Assembly (NCBI RefSeq): GCF_002015035.1
Contig: NZ_MUXY01000011.1
Span: forward strand, 89,384-140,709
Source of the DNA: Haemophilus parahaemolyticus
Lineage (GTDB): Bacteria > Pseudomonadota > Gammaproteobacteria > Enterobacterales > Pasteurellaceae
Reading direction: 5' to 3'
DNA length: 51,326 bases
Below, one piece after another: positions 8,194 through 18,253 of the stretch. Every line of letters begins with the position of its first letter. The stretch's first letter is position 1. Under the pieces are notes generated by a model. The model was given only the letters and a program-made list of their open reading frames with translations, did not search any database and was not told the origin of the DNA. Made by a program: the position numbers and the translations under genes.

Positions 8194-8550
8194 CTAAGGT
8201 TTCAAATAAACCCGATAATTTTCACTCTCTTCTGTTGGCTTTTCCAACTGAATTTTCATCATTTCTTTCGTTCGTAAAGTAACGGGTTGCCAAGTTTGTG
8301 GTGAGAGTTCTGAGGTTTGGGTTACTCCTTTCTCATCATACCAAAACAATTTATAAGCAAAATTCACTGCTTGCTCACTTAGATTTTTAACCGTTAAATA
8401 GTCTGGTTGTGCCTTCACGTCTAAAGTTGCATTTAAGCTTGAATCAATGTTCACAATTGGGCTTGATTTTGGCGTGATGTAGCTTTGTGGATTACTACCA
8501 CAAGCGGTCAAAAAGAGAGAAAAAAGGGCTAAAGATAAAAATTTACGCAT
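8194..8550 (-). CDS. DUF1425 (YcfL-like) lipoprotein
   Basis: A 118-residue lipoprotein with signal sequence MRKFLSLALFSLFLTACGS and lipobox LTAC, so it should be lipidated at Cys17. The mature part (VNIDSSLNATLDVKAQPDYLTVKNLSEQAVNFAYKLFWYDEKG) has the short beta-rich pattern of the DUF1425/YcfL family. Members are periplasmic lipoproteins often found near hinT or lpoB. Here the gene starts one base after the hinT stop, in an hinT-linked operon. The exact function is unknown. The lipobox codons contain a full uptake signal core (8500-8508). Confidence 0.8.
   Translation of the reverse strand: MRKFLSLALFSLFLTACGSNPQSYITPKSSPIVNIDSSLNATLDVKAQPDYLTVKNLSEQAVNFAYKLFWYDEKGVTQTSELSPQTWQPVTLRTKEMMKIQLEKPTEESENYRVYLKP
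8500..8508 (+). repeat. Uptake signal sequence core (one of many)
   Basis: ACAAGCGGT, the Actinobacillus-type DNA uptake core. Other exact cores, in either orientation, begin at 9159, 10062, 13244, 22831, 23544, 25557, 27149, 28546, 30811, 39667, 39684, 40653, 46105 and 46476. This list is by eye and may be incomplete. Confidence 0.9.
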
Positions 8551-8551
8551 T

Positions 8552-8917
8552 TTATTTGCTCAACATTTTGCCTAATGGCTCACCACCAACAAGGTGCATA
8601 TGGATGTGGAAGACTTCTTGTCCGCCGTGAACATTGCAGTTCATAATTAAGCGGTAGCCATTTTCGGCAATGCCTTCTTCTTTAGCAAGCTTTGAGGCAA
8701 CGGTGATTAAGCGACCAAGTAAAAGCTCATCTTCTGCGGTTACGTGGTTAAGCGTTGGGATGAATTTGTTTGGGATGATTAAGATATGTGTTGCTGCTTG
8801 CGGTGCGATGTCGCGGAAAGCGGTCACTAATTCATCTTGGTAAACGATATTCGCAGGGATTTCTTTGCGAATAATTTTGCTGAAGATAGTTTCTTCGTAG
8901 TTTTTTTCTGTAGTCAT
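8552..8917 (-). CDS. hinT: HIT-family purine nucleoside phosphoramidase
   Basis: HinT hydrolyses adenosine phosphoramidates and aminoacyl-adenylates. The 121-residue protein has the histidine triad HIHMHLVGG near the C-terminus, preceded by NVHGGQEVF, and begins with the usual [19 protein letters not shown]. Length and motif order are normal. It is the middle gene of a tight minus-strand operon: rnhB lies 12 bases upstream and the DUF1425 lipoprotein gene one base downstream. hinT and a YcfL-type gene are also neighbours in enterobacteria. Confidence 0.93.
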   Translation of the reverse strand: MTTEKNYEETIFSKIIRKEIPANIVYQDELVTAFRDIAPQAATHILIIPNKFIPTLNHVTAEDELLLGRLITVASKLAKEEGIAENGYRLIMNCNVHGGQEVFHIHMHLVGGEPLGKMLSK

Positions 8918-8929
8918 AGTTTGTTCCTC

Positions 8930-9526
8930 TTATTTTAAATGTAATGCTTTTGCCACTGGTGCAAAACTTTTGCGATGATATTGGGTTGCACCAAGTTCGG
9001 CAAGTTTTTCAAAATGCAGTTTGGTTGGGTAGCCTTTGTGTTTGGAGAAGCCATATTCGGGGAATTGTTGGTCTAGTTCGTCCATCTCTTGATCGCGAGC
9101 GACCTTCGCCAAAATCGAGGCTGCACTAATCTCTTTTACCAAACTATCGCCTTTTACGACCGCTTGTGCGGGAATAGTAAGACTTGCTGGCACGCGGTTG
9201 CCATCGACAAGCACAAAATCAGGTTGAATGCTTAAGCCATCTACAGCACGTTGCATTGCAAGCATCGTGGCGTGAAGAATATTGAGCTCATCAATCTCTT
9301 CAGGTTCAGCTCGTCCGAGTGACCAACATAGTGCTTTCTCTTTAATCTCTTCAGCAAGGGCGAGGCGTTTTTTCTCGCTCAATTTTTTCGAGTCTGCCAA
9401 GCCTTCAATCGGGTTATTTGGGTCTAAAATTACCGCAGCGGTCACAACTGCCCCAACTAACGGGCCTCTGCCGACTTCGTCCACGCCTGCAATGAGTTTG
9501 GCGTCGGGATATACAAATTCTGTCAT
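8930..9526 (-). CDS. rnhB: Ribonuclease HII
   Basis: RNase HII cuts the RNA strand of RNA-DNA hybrids and removes single ribonucleotides from DNA. The protein has the family opening [20 protein letters not shown] with catalytic Asp and Glu in GVDEVGRG. Further acidic sites are in VDGNRVP and in the [11 protein letters not shown] helix. Its 198 aa length is normal. It follows rsgA after three bases and precedes hinT in one transcription unit. In many Gammaproteobacteria rnhB sits beside lpxB or dnaE, so the neighbourhood here is different. Confidence 0.95.
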   Translation of the reverse strand: MTEFVYPDAKLIAGVDEVGRGPLVGAVVTAAVILDPNNPIEGLADSKKLSEKKRLALAEEIKEKALCWSLGRAEPEEIDELNILHATMLAMQRAVDGLSIQPDFVLVDGNRVPASLTIPAQAVVKGDSLVKEISAASILAKVARDQEMDELDQQFPEYGFSKHKGYPTKLHFEKLAELGATQYHRKSFAPVAKALHLK

Positions 9527-9529
9527 TTT

Positions 9530-10567
9530 CTATAAATCTTCTGTTCTAAAATGGCGTTGGCTTTTGCTTTCGTTTCTGCTTTCGATCAAGCGGTGATAAT
9601 TTTCAAAACGGATAGGATCGATCTCGCCTTTTTCGACCGCCTCTCGAATGGCACAACCTGGATCACTGCCGTGTTTGCAGTCTCGGAATTTGCAGGTGCC
9701 GAGTACGCTTTGAAACTCACGGTAGCCGTCGGTAATTTGGTTCGGTTCTAAATGCCAAAGTCCAAATTCGCGGATTCCAGGGGAATCAATCAAATTCCCG
9801 CCAAGAGGCAGATGATATAAGCGTGAAGCGGTGGTAGTGTGTTGCCCTAAGCCTGAAACATCACTGACAGCACCTGTTAAAGCATTGTTCTCTGGCAAAA
9901 GCTGGTTAATAAGGCTTGATTTCCCTACGCCTGATTGCCCCACAAAAATAGAAGTGCCTTGGCGTAAATAAGCGTGCAGAGCTTCCATATTTTCGCCTGT
10001 GTCAGCGGAAAGCATCAAGGTTTCATAGCCAATTTTTTCGTAAATGGCTAACTGTTTTTTGACCGCTTGTCGCTCTTCTTCAGAGAGCAGATCAACCTTG
10101 TTGAGCACGATTAACGCAGGAATATTTGCCGCTTCACAAATGACCAAATAGCGATCGATAATGTTGAGCGAAAGCGTTGGCAAGACAGCGGAGACAATAA
10201 TAATCTGGTCGATATTCGATGCCATTACTTTGATGCCATCGTAGTAATCAGGGCGGCTAAGTTCGTTTTTGCGCGGGTAAATTGCTTCAATCACCCCGCT
10301 AATGCCTTGTAGTTGTTCATTACCAAGTCTCCAAGAAACCTGATCGCCAACCACCACATTTTTCAGCGTACGACGCAAGTTACAGCGATAAATCTCACCT
10401 TGTTCGGTTTCTACATCAGCATGTTTAGCATGGCGAGTTACCACCACACCTTGTTGCACTTCGCCTAACATATCATCTTGCCATTCTACTTCTTTTTTCG
10501 AGATTTTTTTATGGTGGTTGGATTGAATACGGCGTTGCTGGTTTTGGGTTAATCTTCTTTTGCTCAA
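9530..10567 (-). CDS. rsgA: Ribosome small-subunit-dependent GTPase A
   Basis: RsgA (YjeQ) is a circularly permuted GTPase that checks late maturation of the 30S subunit. The basic N-terminus ([14 protein letters not shown]) is followed by the OB-fold. The G4 motif is NKVDLL, G1 is [12 protein letters not shown], and G3 is [10 protein letters not shown]. The C-terminal zinc site is [16 protein letters not shown]. The permuted G4-G1-G3 order and the length of 345 aa are diagnostic. It is the first gene of the rsgA-rnhB-hinT-DUF1425 operon and diverges from cysB. Confidence 0.96.
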   Translation of the reverse strand: MSKRRLTQNQQRRIQSNHHKKISKKEVEWQDDMLGEVQQGVVVTRHAKHADVETEQGEIYRCNLRRTLKNVVVGDQVSWRLGNEQLQGISGVIEAIYPRKNELSRPDYYDGIKVMASNIDQIIIVSAVLPTLSLNIIDRYLVICEAANIPALIVLNKVDLLSEEERQAVKKQLAIYEKIGYETLMLSADTGENMEALHAYLRQGTSIFVGQSGVGKSSLINQLLPENNALTGAVSDVSGLGQHTTTASRLYHLPLGGNLIDSPGIREFGLWHLEPNQITDGYREFQSVLGTCKFRDCKHGSDPGCAIREAVEKGEIDPIRFENYHRLIESRNESKSQRHFRTEDL

Positions 10568-10690
10568 AAGGATTTCTCATCAAAAATAAAATTGGGGCTA
10601 GCATACTAAAAATTAGCCTAAATAGCCAATTGAAACCGCCAATCTTTTCTTATAACATTAAAGCATAAAAATCAGCTAGCAAGGAAGAAT

Positions 10691-11674
10691 ATGAAACTAC
10701 AACAACTTCGTTATATTGTCGAAATAGTCAATCAAAACCTCAACATTACCGAAGCAGCGGATGCCCTTTATACTTCTCAGCCAGGCATCAGTAAACAAGT
10801 GAGACTGCTAGAAAGTGAGCTTGGTATCAACATTTTTGAGCGAAATGGCAAGCATATCAAAGGGCTCACGCCCGCAGGTGAGAAAATTGTGGCGATTTCA
10901 CGTGAGCTTTTAGTGAAAGCACAAAGTATTCGAGCGGTGGCAGAAGAGCAAACTCGTCCGAATAGCGGTGTGCTTCGTATTGCTAGCCCGAATACGCAAG
11001 CACGTTACGTGCTACCTAGTGTGATTGAACTCTTTAAGGCGAGGTATCCGAACGTCAGTTTACATCTACATCAAGGCTCTCCAACCCAGATTTATGATGC
11101 ATTGATGGCGGGAGAAGTGGATTTAGCCATTACGACCGAAGCACAATACCTGTTTGAAGATGCGATTTTGCTCCCTTGCTATATGTGGAATCGTTCGGTG
11201 ATTGTAAAACCCGATCATCCGCTCGCAAAATATGTGAACCAACCTGAGAAATTAACTGTCGAAGAGCTCGGAAAATATGATTTAATCACCTATACTTTCG
11301 GCTTTACAGGGCAATCGGATTTGGACAAAGCCTTTAACAAAGAGGGTATTTTACCGAATATCGTTTTTACTGCGACCGATGCGGATGTGATTAAAACCTA
11401 TGTACGCATTGGCTTAGGTGTCGGGATTATGGCATCAATGGCACACACTGAAAACGACAACGATTTGCTTGCGATTAACGCTAGCCATCTGTTCCAGCCA
11501 AGTATGACGCAAATTGCTTTTAAACGTGGCACTTTCTTGCGTAATTATATGTATGATTTTATTAACTATTTCTCTCCGCATTTAACTCGAATGCAGGTAG
11601 AGCAAGCTGAACAACTGCGGGATAACAACGCTATTATGCGAATGTTTGACCACGCACAATTGGAAGAAAAATAA
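10691..11674 (+). CDS. cysB: LysR-type regulator CysB
   Basis: CysB activates sulfate assimilation and cysteine synthesis genes, using N-acetylserine or O-acetylserine as inducer. Residues 1-60 hold the winged helix-turn-helix (MKLQQLRYIVEIVNQNLNIT, then SQPGISKQVRLLESELGINI). The effector domain starts around residue 90 (VLRIASPNTQARYVLP). The 327-aa length and the match throughout the N-terminus favour CysB over the related Cbl. A DUF3108 gene follows after 10 bases and is probably cotranscribed. Confidence 0.93.
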   Translation: MKLQQLRYIVEIVNQNLNITEAADALYTSQPGISKQVRLLESELGINIFERNGKHIKGLTPAGEKIVAISRELLVKAQSIRAVAEEQTRPNSGVLRIASPNTQARYVLPSVIELFKARYPNVSLHLHQGSPTQIYDALMAGEVDLAITTEAQYLFEDAILLPCYMWNRSVIVKPDHPLAKYVNQPEKLTVEELGKYDLITYTFGFTGQSDLDKAFNKEGILPNIVFTATDADVIKTYVRIGLGVGIMASMAHTENDNDLLAINASHLFQPSMTQIAFKRGTFLRNYMYDFINYFSPHLTRMQVEQAEQLRDNNAIMRMFDHAQLEEK

Positions 11675-11684
11675 GGAAAACCCA

Positions 11685-12329
11685 ATGACCTTTTTCAATA
11701 AAATCGCCTTTACTGGTGTTGTAATTTTTTCGATGATTTCGACCGCTTACGCAGAGAATTTCAATATCAAATATAGCTCAAACTACTTAATGCCTGCTTA
11801 TGTGAACTTCAAACATGATAGTGGAAAATATGAAATTCAATCAAAGATCAACGTGCCACTTTATAACATTGTATTTACCGCAAAAGGTACAGAGAAAAAT
11901 GGCATTTTTAATATGTTAAGCTACCGGGATACTCGCAATGGAAAAACCTATGCTTTAGCGGAAATCGATAGCCAAAGCATTCAATACGGTAAAGCGAAAG
12001 ATCCACTTACAACTGAGCCTTTAACCATGCCAACTTTTGACCTATTTACCACGGCATTCCAGTTGAGCTACTACGATAAATTGCCAACCAGCTTCCAAAC
12101 CACAAACGGTAAAAAACTTTATCCAACACTGAATGTGAAACTGAAAAAATCGCAAAAAGCGGTAACGGAAGATGGCAAAACTTATCAAGAAATCACCTAT
12201 AGTTTCACCACCGCTGACCATAAAGCAATTACGGTAAAAAAATTTGAGGGCGAAAAATTCCCACGCTTTATTTCTTACAATCGTGATGGTGATAATTATG
12301 AGTTAAAGTTTGATAGTTTTGTAAAATAA
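11685..12329 (+). CDS. DUF3108-type periplasmic protein
   Basis: I place the start at ATG 11685, behind TAAGGAAA, rather than at a TTG further upstream. This gives 214 residues beginning with a signal peptide (MTFFNKIAFTGVVIFSMIST, cleavage after AYA). The mature protein is beta-rich (FNIKYSSNYLMPAYVNFKHD and YEIQSKINVPLYNIVFTAKG), like DUF3108 proteins. No catalytic motif is evident and the function is unknown. The signal-peptide codons contain GACCGCTT, part of the uptake signal core. It lies 10 bases after cysB and converges on rne. Confidence 0.7.
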   Translation: MTFFNKIAFTGVVIFSMISTAYAENFNIKYSSNYLMPAYVNFKHDSGKYEIQSKINVPLYNIVFTAKGTEKNGIFNMLSYRDTRNGKTYALAEIDSQSIQYGKAKDPLTTEPLTMPTFDLFTTAFQLSYYDKLPTSFQTTNGKKLYPTLNVKLKKSQKAVTEDGKTYQEITYSFTTADHKAITVKKFEGEKFPRFISYNRDGDNYELKFDSFVK

Positions 12330-12342
12330 GTCATTCTGGTAA

Positions 12343-12378
12343 AAATAACCCGCTTGTATTGCTACAAGCGGGTTATTT
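12343..12378. terminator. Bidirectional terminator built from uptake-like sequences
   Basis: AAATAACCCGCTTGT, short loop, ACAAGCGGGTTATTT: a 15-bp perfect stem between convergent genes. The arms are one base off the uptake core (CCCGCTTGT for ACCGCTTGT). Confidence 0.85.
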
Positions 12379-12396
12379 GCTTTAGTGTTTTACCAA

Positions 12397-15345
12397 TTAG
12401 TTAGCGATGCGAGGGGCTGAATGCACGTGGCTGTCTGCCGCTGCGTGTCCTGCTGCTCCTTTGCCGTGGAAGTAATATTTTGAATGATTCCACACACGAA
12501 TTTGGAATGCTGGTGCGGATGGCTCTTTGTTCTCTGCTTTAGTCATCTCTGCTTTGGTATGTTCCACACGAGAGAATGTACCTAAATGCCCTTCAAACAC
12601 ATATTTGCTTTGGTAAGTGGAAACAGGCACTACAATCGCTTTTGGCTCAGTCGCTTCAATTGCAGGAGCAACCGTTGCTTGAACCATCGCAGTTTGAGTG
12701 TTGAGATTACTACGGCGTTCGTGGTTTTCTTTTACTAAATCACGATCAGAGGGTTGGCTCACCACTCCGCCAAATGGTGCAATATGTTCTGCTACGGTAG
12801 TGATTTCGGATTTTTGTTTATAAGCTACTGGATGCACTTCACGTTTGTGATGCTCTTTCACTAAATCACGATTAGTAGGCTGGCTAACAAAACCACCAAA
12901 TGGCACAGTGCTTTCCACTTTGCGTTCTACTTTTTCAGCTACTTGTTCCGCTTTCACTTCGGCTGAAGTTGCTTGCTGTTCAAGTATCTCATCCACTGAC
13001 AAGAAATTTTGTTTTTCTTGCACTGGTTTTTGAGGGCGAACGTTAATTGCCAGTAAAATTTTACCGCTTGCTGCTTCTGGTGAAGCGACTGCAGAGGTTA
13101 ATGGCATTGCACGTACACGATCATTACGATTGTCGCGACGGCGTTGGTTGCCTACGCGTAAATGGCGAGGTAAGCGACGTTGGCGACCATTTTCACGGTT
13201 GTTTTCGACTTCTACACGTTCTTCGTTTGCTGTTTCAGTTTCTACAAGCGGTTGAATTTTCGGTGCTTTTTGCACTTCTACTTTAACCTGAGCTTGCTCT
13301 ACCACAACAGTTGCGTTTGCTTTTTCGCCGTTTTCAACGGCTTCAACGTTATTTTCTATGCGAACTTTTTTGCGTAAATCACGGCGTTGGCGACGCTCTG
13401 CAACTGGAGGCGATTTTTCTACCGCTTCTGATACGCCAGCCGTTTCTTCTACAATTTGACGACGTGGCTGACGTTCTTTGCGTTCTGCTTTTTCGGCTTT
13501 CGCTTTTTCGTCTTGCTGTGCTTTACGTTGTTCTTGGCGATCTGCACGGTTATTACGTTGACGATTATTGCGTCGTTCCCGAGGGTTGCGAGATTTCCCT
13601 TTCGGTTTTTCTTCTTTCTTTGGCTCTTCGCTGAAAATCGCTTTAATTTTCGCAATAATGCGGCTTAATAAAGACGGTTTTACAGATTCAGCAGGCGTTG
13701 GTGCAGGTTGGATATTTAGCTCTGAGCTATTAAGCACGGATTCCACGGTAATCACTGGCTCATTACGGCTCACTAAAGCCTCGTCTGAATGTGAGTGATG
13801 GTATGGATTTTGCTCATCATCTTGGCGTGCTAAATAGCGTTTTGCTAAGTCGTAGCTTAACATCGGCTCGATTTCATTTTCGCGCAAGCGGTAAACGCTA
13901 AAGTGTGGTGTTTCCATACTTTCACTTGGCACAACTACCACGCTAACATCTTGGCGAGACTCAATGCCTGAAATCGCTTTACGTTTTTCGTTCAATAAGT
14001 AAGAGGCCACTTCTACCGGCACAATTGCGTGAATTTGTGAAGAGTTCTCTTTGATAGCTTCTTCTTCTACTAAACGTAAGATAGAGAGTGCGATCGATTC
14101 GTTATCGCGCACTTTACCTGTACCTTGACATCGCGGACAGATATGGCTTGATGCTTCGCTTAATGATGGGCTTAAGCGCTGGCGGCTCATTTCAAGCAAG
14201 CCAAAGCGTGAAATACGGCTGAATTGGATGCGTGCACGGTCTTGGCGGGTCGCTTCACGAATGCGGTTTTCTACCTCGCGTTGGTGGCGAACAGGGGTCA
14301 TGTCGATGAAGTCGATCACAATTAAACCACCCAAGTCACGTAAACGTAATTGGCGCGCGATCTCATCTGCTGCTTCTAAGTTGGTGTTGAGTGCAGTTTC
14401 TTCAATGTCGCCACCACGAGTTGAGCGTGATGAGTTGATATCGATTGCCGTTAATGCTTCGGTCACATCAATGACAATGGAACCGCTAGATGGCAAACGC
14501 ACTTCACGTTGGAATGCGGACTCAATTTGCGATTCGATTTGATAATGGCTGAAAAGTGGCACTTCGCCTTCGTATAAACGCACGCGATTGATGAAATCTG
14601 GACGCACTAAACGAATATGGTTTTTTGCTTTTTCGAAGATTTTTTTGTTATCGATTAAGATTTCGCCAATGTCGCGGCGGAGGTAATCGCGAATAGCGCG
14701 CACGATTACATCGCTTTCTTGGTGAATTAAGAATGGTGCAGGGCGAGATTGTGCCGCATTTTTAATTGCTTCCCAGTGATGCAATAACACTTTTAAGTCC
14801 CATTGCAACTCTTCTGGTGATTTGCCTACGCCCGCGGTACGCACAATTAAGCCCACATCTTCAGGGACATCTAAGCAATCTAACGCTTCTTTGAGTTCTA
14901 AACGTTCATCGCCTTCAATACGGCGAGAAATTCCGCCTGCACGTGGGTTGTTTGGCATCAATACTAAGTAACTACCTGCAAGTGAAATAAACGTGGTTAA
15001 GGCTGCACCTTTGTTACCACGTTCTTCTTTGTTCACTTGAACGATCACTTCTTGCCCTTCTTGAATAATATCTTTAATATTCGGGCGGCCACTGAATTCA
15101 TAACCTTCAGGAAAATATTCGCGTGAGATCTCTTTTAAAGGCAAAAAGCCGTGACGCTCAGCACCGTAATCAACAAATGCGGCTTCAAGGCTTGGTTCAA
15201 CGCGGGTAATTTTCCCTTTGTAAATATTTGATTTTTTTTGTTCGTGCCCTGGCGACTCAATATCCAGATCGAACAAACGCTGCCCATCAACAAGGGCAAC
15301 TCGCAACTCTTCTTTTTGAGTTGCATTGATTAACATACGTTTCAT
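12397..15345 (-). CDS. rne: Ribonuclease E
   Basis: RNase E is the endonuclease that starts mRNA decay and processes rRNA and tRNA, and it is the scaffold of the degradosome. I start it at [20 protein letters not shown], the conserved N-terminus, and reject a 20-residue upstream extension. This gives 982 aa. The S1 domain ([23 protein letters not shown]), the DNase I-like catalytic region ([15 protein letters not shown], with metal-binding Asp in [10 protein letters not shown]) and the Zn-link CPRCQGTGK are all present. The C-terminal half is a disordered, Arg/Glu-rich scaffold, as expected. The last residues ([20 protein letters not shown]) resemble the tail of other RNase E proteins. Confidence 0.95.
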   Translation of the reverse strand: MKRMLINATQKEELRVALVDGQRLFDLDIESPGHEQKKSNIYKGKITRVEPSLEAAFVDYGAERHGFLPLKEISREYFPEGYEFSGRPNIKDIIQEGQEVIVQVNKEERGNKGAALTTFISLAGSYLVLMPNNPRAGGISRRIEGDERLELKEALDCLDVPEDVGLIVRTAGVGKSPEELQWDLKVLLHHWEAIKNAAQSRPAPFLIHQESDVIVRAIRDYLRRDIGEILIDNKKIFEKAKNHIRLVRPDFINRVRLYEGEVPLFSHYQIESQIESAFQREVRLPSSGSIVIDVTEALTAIDINSSRSTRGGDIEETALNTNLEAADEIARQLRLRDLGGLIVIDFIDMTPVRHQREVENRIREATRQDRARIQFSRISRFGLLEMSRQRLSPSLSEASSHICPRCQGTGKVRDNESIALSILRLVEEEAIKENSSQIHAIVPVEVASYLLNEKRKAISGIESRQDVSVVVVPSESMETPHFSVYRLRENEIEPMLSYDLAKRYLARQDDEQNPYHHSHSDEALVSRNEPVITVESVLNSSELNIQPAPTPAESVKPSLLSRIIAKIKAIFSEEPKKEEKPKGKSRNPRERRNNRQRNNRADRQEQRKAQQDEKAKAEKAERKERQPRRQIVEETAGVSEAVEKSPPVAERRQRRDLRKKVRIENNVEAVENGEKANATVVVEQAQVKVEVQKAPKIQPLVETETANEERVEVENNRENGRQRRLPRHLRVGNQRRRDNRNDRVRAMPLTSAVASPEAASGKILLAINVRPQKPVQEKQNFLSVDEILEQQATSAEVKAEQVAEKVERKVESTVPFGGFVSQPTNRDLVKEHHKREVHPVAYKQKSEITTVAEHIAPFGGVVSQPSDRDLVKENHERRSNLNTQTAMVQATVAPAIEATEPKAIVVPVSTYQSKYVFEGHLGTFSRVEHTKAEMTKAENKEPSAPAFQIRVWNHSKYYFHGKGAAGHAAADSHVHSAPRIAN

Positions 15346-15762
15346 TGTGTTTCTCTTATCTTTTTTGTTGTTGCTTGAGTTATTGCGTATTTTCAAATGA
15401 CTCAACAGATTGTTGTCATTCCCGCCAATCTCGCGACTGTCTTCGCTTTAACTATGAATAAATGATAATTTTTGTCTTACGCCCATTTCGTTTGTCTAAA
15501 ATGGCTGCAAAATCAAAGGGTTATACCCTAAAGGAGTATTTTGCTTACAAGAGCAAAAAGGTTTCTTTTTACCAGAATTTACAGGCAAAAAGAGGGTTAT
15601 ATTATCGCATTTTGAAGGCTAAAAAGGCAAGGTAAATCTGCCCAGTAAAGTCGTTTAGATATGTGCGAGTTTCAGACAGTTTGAACAAAAAACAATGAAA
15701 ATAACCTAGCCTAGTGCTATGATACTAGAGCATTTTTTATTCTCTCTTTTAAGGATAATCCC
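15346..15762. promoter_or_regulatory. Divergent intergenic region with candidate rne 5' leader
   Basis: This 417-base gap separates rne (minus) from the DUF3298 lipoprotein gene (plus). On the rne side there are short inverted repeats, notably GCCCATTT / AAATGGC at 15481-15505 and GGGTTATACCCT near 15520. In enterobacteria rne has a long structured leader used for autoregulation, so an equivalent is plausible here, but I cannot align it. I see no ORF of interest. Confidence 0.35.
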
Positions 15763-16716
15763 ATGAAAAAATCTCTCCTCGCATTGCTGATTTCTTCCAC
15801 TTTTCTTCTGTCAGCTTGTAACGAAAAAGATACTCAAGCCCTTAATGAAAAATTACAACAAGCTGAGCAAACCATCACTCAACTTAATCAAGATCTTGCA
15901 AAATCTCAGCAAGATTTAACCGCTTTACAAGCAGAACAAAGCAAGTTGCAAGCACAATTGCCAGCACTTGATGTGACAATTGAACCATTATTTTCAAAAT
16001 TAGAACAGGTAAAATTACCCGCAGGGAATGATTTTGGAAGAACAGAAAGTGAGCTTTATTATTTTGCAAGTATTGCAAAAACGGGCTTAGATTGGCTGGA
16101 TAATTTGCTGATTCGTCATACTTTGCTTAACCAGAATGGAAAAATCAATCATCAAGTGACAGGGACTGAAAAAGAAGAAGCTCTAAAATTAATCGAAAAA
16201 AATTATCAAGATTCAAAAGCTGCATTGCAAGAGTATGGCGATATTGCGATTCGTGATAGTTCACAAATGACATATATTGGACAACGTGGCAATATTGCAA
16301 CCTTTATTCAGTATTGGGATAACTACACGGGCGGTGCACACGGTCTTTATGGCACAAAGTATTTCAACGTAGATTTAAACAAAAAAACCGTGATTTCGTT
16401 GGATAGTTTGATGTCAAAAGCACATCAAGAACAAGCCAAAGCTATTTTATGGAATAGTTATTTAGAAAAAACAAGAATGGAAGCTCAAGATGAAAAAGCT
16501 GAGCCATTTACTCCAAAAGCAGACTTTGATTTAGTTGATAACTTCTATTTCACTCACGAAGGGATTAATTTTGTTTATCCTGTTTATGCTTTAGCTTCTT
16601 TTGTTGAGGGCGAAGTGACTTTAACTTTATATTGGAATGATGCGAATAAATTGGTTTCAAGCGATTATCAGAGAACTAAAAAAGATGGGGTGGGATTGGC
16701 ACCCGAAGAGAAGTAA
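15763..16716 (+). CDS. DUF3298 (RsiV-like) domain lipoprotein
   Basis: A 317-residue lipoprotein with signal MKKSLLALLISSTFLLSAC, so it should be lipidated at Cys19. Residues 25-70 form a coiled coil (LNEKLQQAEQTITQLNQDLA and following). From about 85 on, the sequence has the features of the DUF4163/DUF3298 fold: FIQYWDNYTGGAHGLYGTKY, VISLDSLM, and FDLVDNFYFTHEGINFVYPV with YALASF. Family members include the B. subtilis anti-sigma factor RsiV, but here there is no membrane anchor or sigma partner. A cell-envelope role is likely and the exact function is unknown. Confidence 0.8.
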   Translation: MKKSLLALLISSTFLLSACNEKDTQALNEKLQQAEQTITQLNQDLAKSQQDLTALQAEQSKLQAQLPALDVTIEPLFSKLEQVKLPAGNDFGRTESELYYFASIAKTGLDWLDNLLIRHTLLNQNGKINHQVTGTEKEEALKLIEKNYQDSKAALQEYGDIAIRDSSQMTYIGQRGNIATFIQYWDNYTGGAHGLYGTKYFNVDLNKKTVISLDSLMSKAHQEQAKAILWNSYLEKTRMEAQDEKAEPFTPKADFDLVDNFYFTHEGINFVYPVYALASFVEGEVTLTLYWNDANKLVSSDYQRTKKDGVGLAPEEK

Positions 16717-16727
16717 ATTATGGTAAA

Positions 16728-16752
16728 ACCCCAAGCATGAGTTTGGGGCTTT
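16728..16752. terminator. Terminator between the DUF3298 gene and grxD
   Basis: CCCCAAG, loop CATGA, GTTTGGGG then CTTTAA. The stem is short and the T-run weak. The genes converge here. Confidence 0.55.
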
Positions 16753-16769
16753 AATTATTTCTTAGCTAA

Positions 16770-17096
16770 TTAAGCAGGATGACGAGCTGCCACTTCTTTT
16801 AATAACGTTTGTAATTCACCTTTTTGTGCCATTTCTAACACGATGTCGCAACCGCCGATTAACTCACCTTCTACCCATAATTGTGGGAAAGTTGGCCAGT
16901 TTGCGAATTTTGGTAATTCTGCACGAATATCTGGGTTGGTTAAAATATCTACATAACCAAAAGGTACTTGGCAGTTGATTACCGCTTCCACTGCACGCGC
17001 AGAGAAACCGCATGATGGGAATTTTGGCGAACCTTTCATATAAAGAAGAATTGGGTTTTCGCTGATTTGTTTTTTGATTTTGTCGATAGTTTCCAT
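16770..17096 (-). CDS. grxD: Monothiol glutaredoxin (Grx4 type)
   Basis: Grx4 binds and transfers iron-sulfur clusters, usually with BolA partners. The 108-residue protein has the monothiol CGFS motif at residues 29-32 (KGSPKFPSCGFSARAVEA) and the glutathione-binding TFPQLWVEGELIGGCDIV. The length is typical. It is monocistronic and faces the DUF3298 gene. Confidence 0.95.
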   Translation of the reverse strand: METIDKIKKQISENPILLYMKGSPKFPSCGFSARAVEAVINCQVPFGYVDILTNPDIRAELPKFANWPTFPQLWVEGELIGGCDIVLEMAQKGELQTLLKEVAARHPA

Positions 17097-17164
17097 TGTA
17101 TCCTCAAAGAATTGTCGGTAAAAAGTTGACTGATTATATCAGCTTTTATGTGAATAAAAAATAA

Positions 17165-17770
17165 CTAAAGGGTGATATCCCGACGCCCAATAATGGAATG
17201 CGAAAGTGTGCTGCCATCGACCATTTCAAGTGATCCACCCATTGGTACGCCGTAGGCGATGCGAGTCACTTTTACATTGTATATTTTGCACATATCGGCG
17301 ATATAATGTGTGGTTGCTTCGCTTTCGACATTTGGGTTCGTTGCTAAAATCACTTCGTGGAACGATTCATTTTCCAAACGTTGTTGCAATAAATCTAAGC
17401 CAATCTCACGTGGACCAATACCATCAATAGGGGAAAGATGCCCCATCAGCACAAAATATCTGCCTGAAAATTGCCCTGTTTGCTCAATCGCTTGAATGTC
17501 CTCAGGCATTTCTACAATGCAAAGCTGTCCACCCATTTGACGACGTGGATTGCTACAAATTGTGCATTCTTCTTCTTCGGTAAAAGTGCGACACGATTGG
17601 CAATGTCCAATATGCGTCATTGCTTCGTTTAACGCTTTAGAAAGATGAAATCCGCCCGCACGGTTGCGTTGCAGAAGATGAAATGCCATACGCTGTGCCG
17701 ATTTAGGGCCAACGCCAGGGAGGGCTCGTAGGGCTTCCATTAAATTTTCAAGTAAAGGGCTTGTTTGCAT
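17165..17770 (-). CDS. recR: Recombination mediator RecR
   Basis: RecR works with RecO and RecF to load RecA on gapped DNA. The N-terminal helix-hairpin-helix ([20 protein letters not shown]) is followed by the zinc finger [16 protein letters not shown] at about 57-72 and the Toprim domain ([20 protein letters not shown]). The C-terminus has the typical [18 protein letters not shown]alker-B-like end. The length of 201 aa is normal. ybaB lies 43 bases upstream, the conserved ybaB-recR pair. Confidence 0.97.
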   Translation of the reverse strand: MQTSPLLENLMEALRALPGVGPKSAQRMAFHLLQRNRAGGFHLSKALNEAMTHIGHCQSCRTFTEEEECTICSNPRRQMGGQLCIVEMPEDIQAIEQTGQFSGRYFVLMGHLSPIDGIGPREIGLDLLQQRLENESFHEVILATNPNVESEATTHYIADMCKIYNVKVTRIAYGVPMGGSLEMVDGSTLSHSIIGRRDITL

Positions 17771-17813
17771 AGAGTCGGATGTTATTTGAAGGGGGATTTA
17801 TCCCACACTACGA

Positions 17814-18143
17814 TTAAAATGGTAACTTCATTCCTGCAGGTAAGTTTAACCCTGCGGTTACACTTGCCATTTTCTCTTTTTGTAACTCTTCCGCACGGCG
17901 AACAGCATCGTTAAATGCGGCTGCTACTAAGTCTTCTACCATCTCTTTATCATCTTCCATCAATGATGGATCGATTTCGATGCGTCGGCAGTTATGAGCA
18001 CCGTTGATTGTCACTTTTACCAAACCCGCACCAGACTCACCAGTTACTTCAAGTTGAGCAATCTCTTCTTGCATTTTTTGCATTTTTTCTTGCATTTGTT
18101 GAGCTTGCTTCATTAAGCCGCCTAAACCGCCTTTTCCAAACAT
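17814..18143 (-). CDS. ybaB: YbaB/EbfC family nucleoid-associated protein
   Basis: This small dimeric DNA-binding protein associates with the nucleoid. The 109 residues begin [20 protein letters not shown] and include [20 protein letters not shown], both diagnostic. It lies directly upstream of recR and the two are probably cotranscribed. Confidence 0.95.
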   Translation of the reverse strand: MFGKGGLGGLMKQAQQMQEKMQKMQEEIAQLEVTGESGAGLVKVTINGAHNCRRIEIDPSLMEDDKEMVEDLVAAAFNDAVRRAEELQKEKMASVTAGLNLPAGMKLPF

Positions 18144-18164
18144 AGTCGTTCCTTATATAAATAG

Positions 18165-18202
18165 AGATAAAAATAGACGGCTCATTTTACTGAACCGTCT
18201 AA
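18165..18202 (-). terminator. Terminator after purD
   Basis: On the minus strand AGACGGTTCA, loop, TGAGCCGTCT is followed by ATTTTTAT. Confidence 0.75.
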
Positions 18203-18253
18203 ATTTAGGCAAGCGGTGAAATTATATTCCGCTTTTGCAAAATATGGAGAAAA

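Noticed and set aside
13047..13798. Several open frames opposite and within the C-terminal half of rne
   Set aside because: They follow the biased codon content of the Arg/Glu-rich scaffold and show no family features.
15346..15405. A 20-residue N-terminal extension of RNase E
   Set aside because: [14 protein letters not shown] is the conserved start in this family; the extension is low-complexity.
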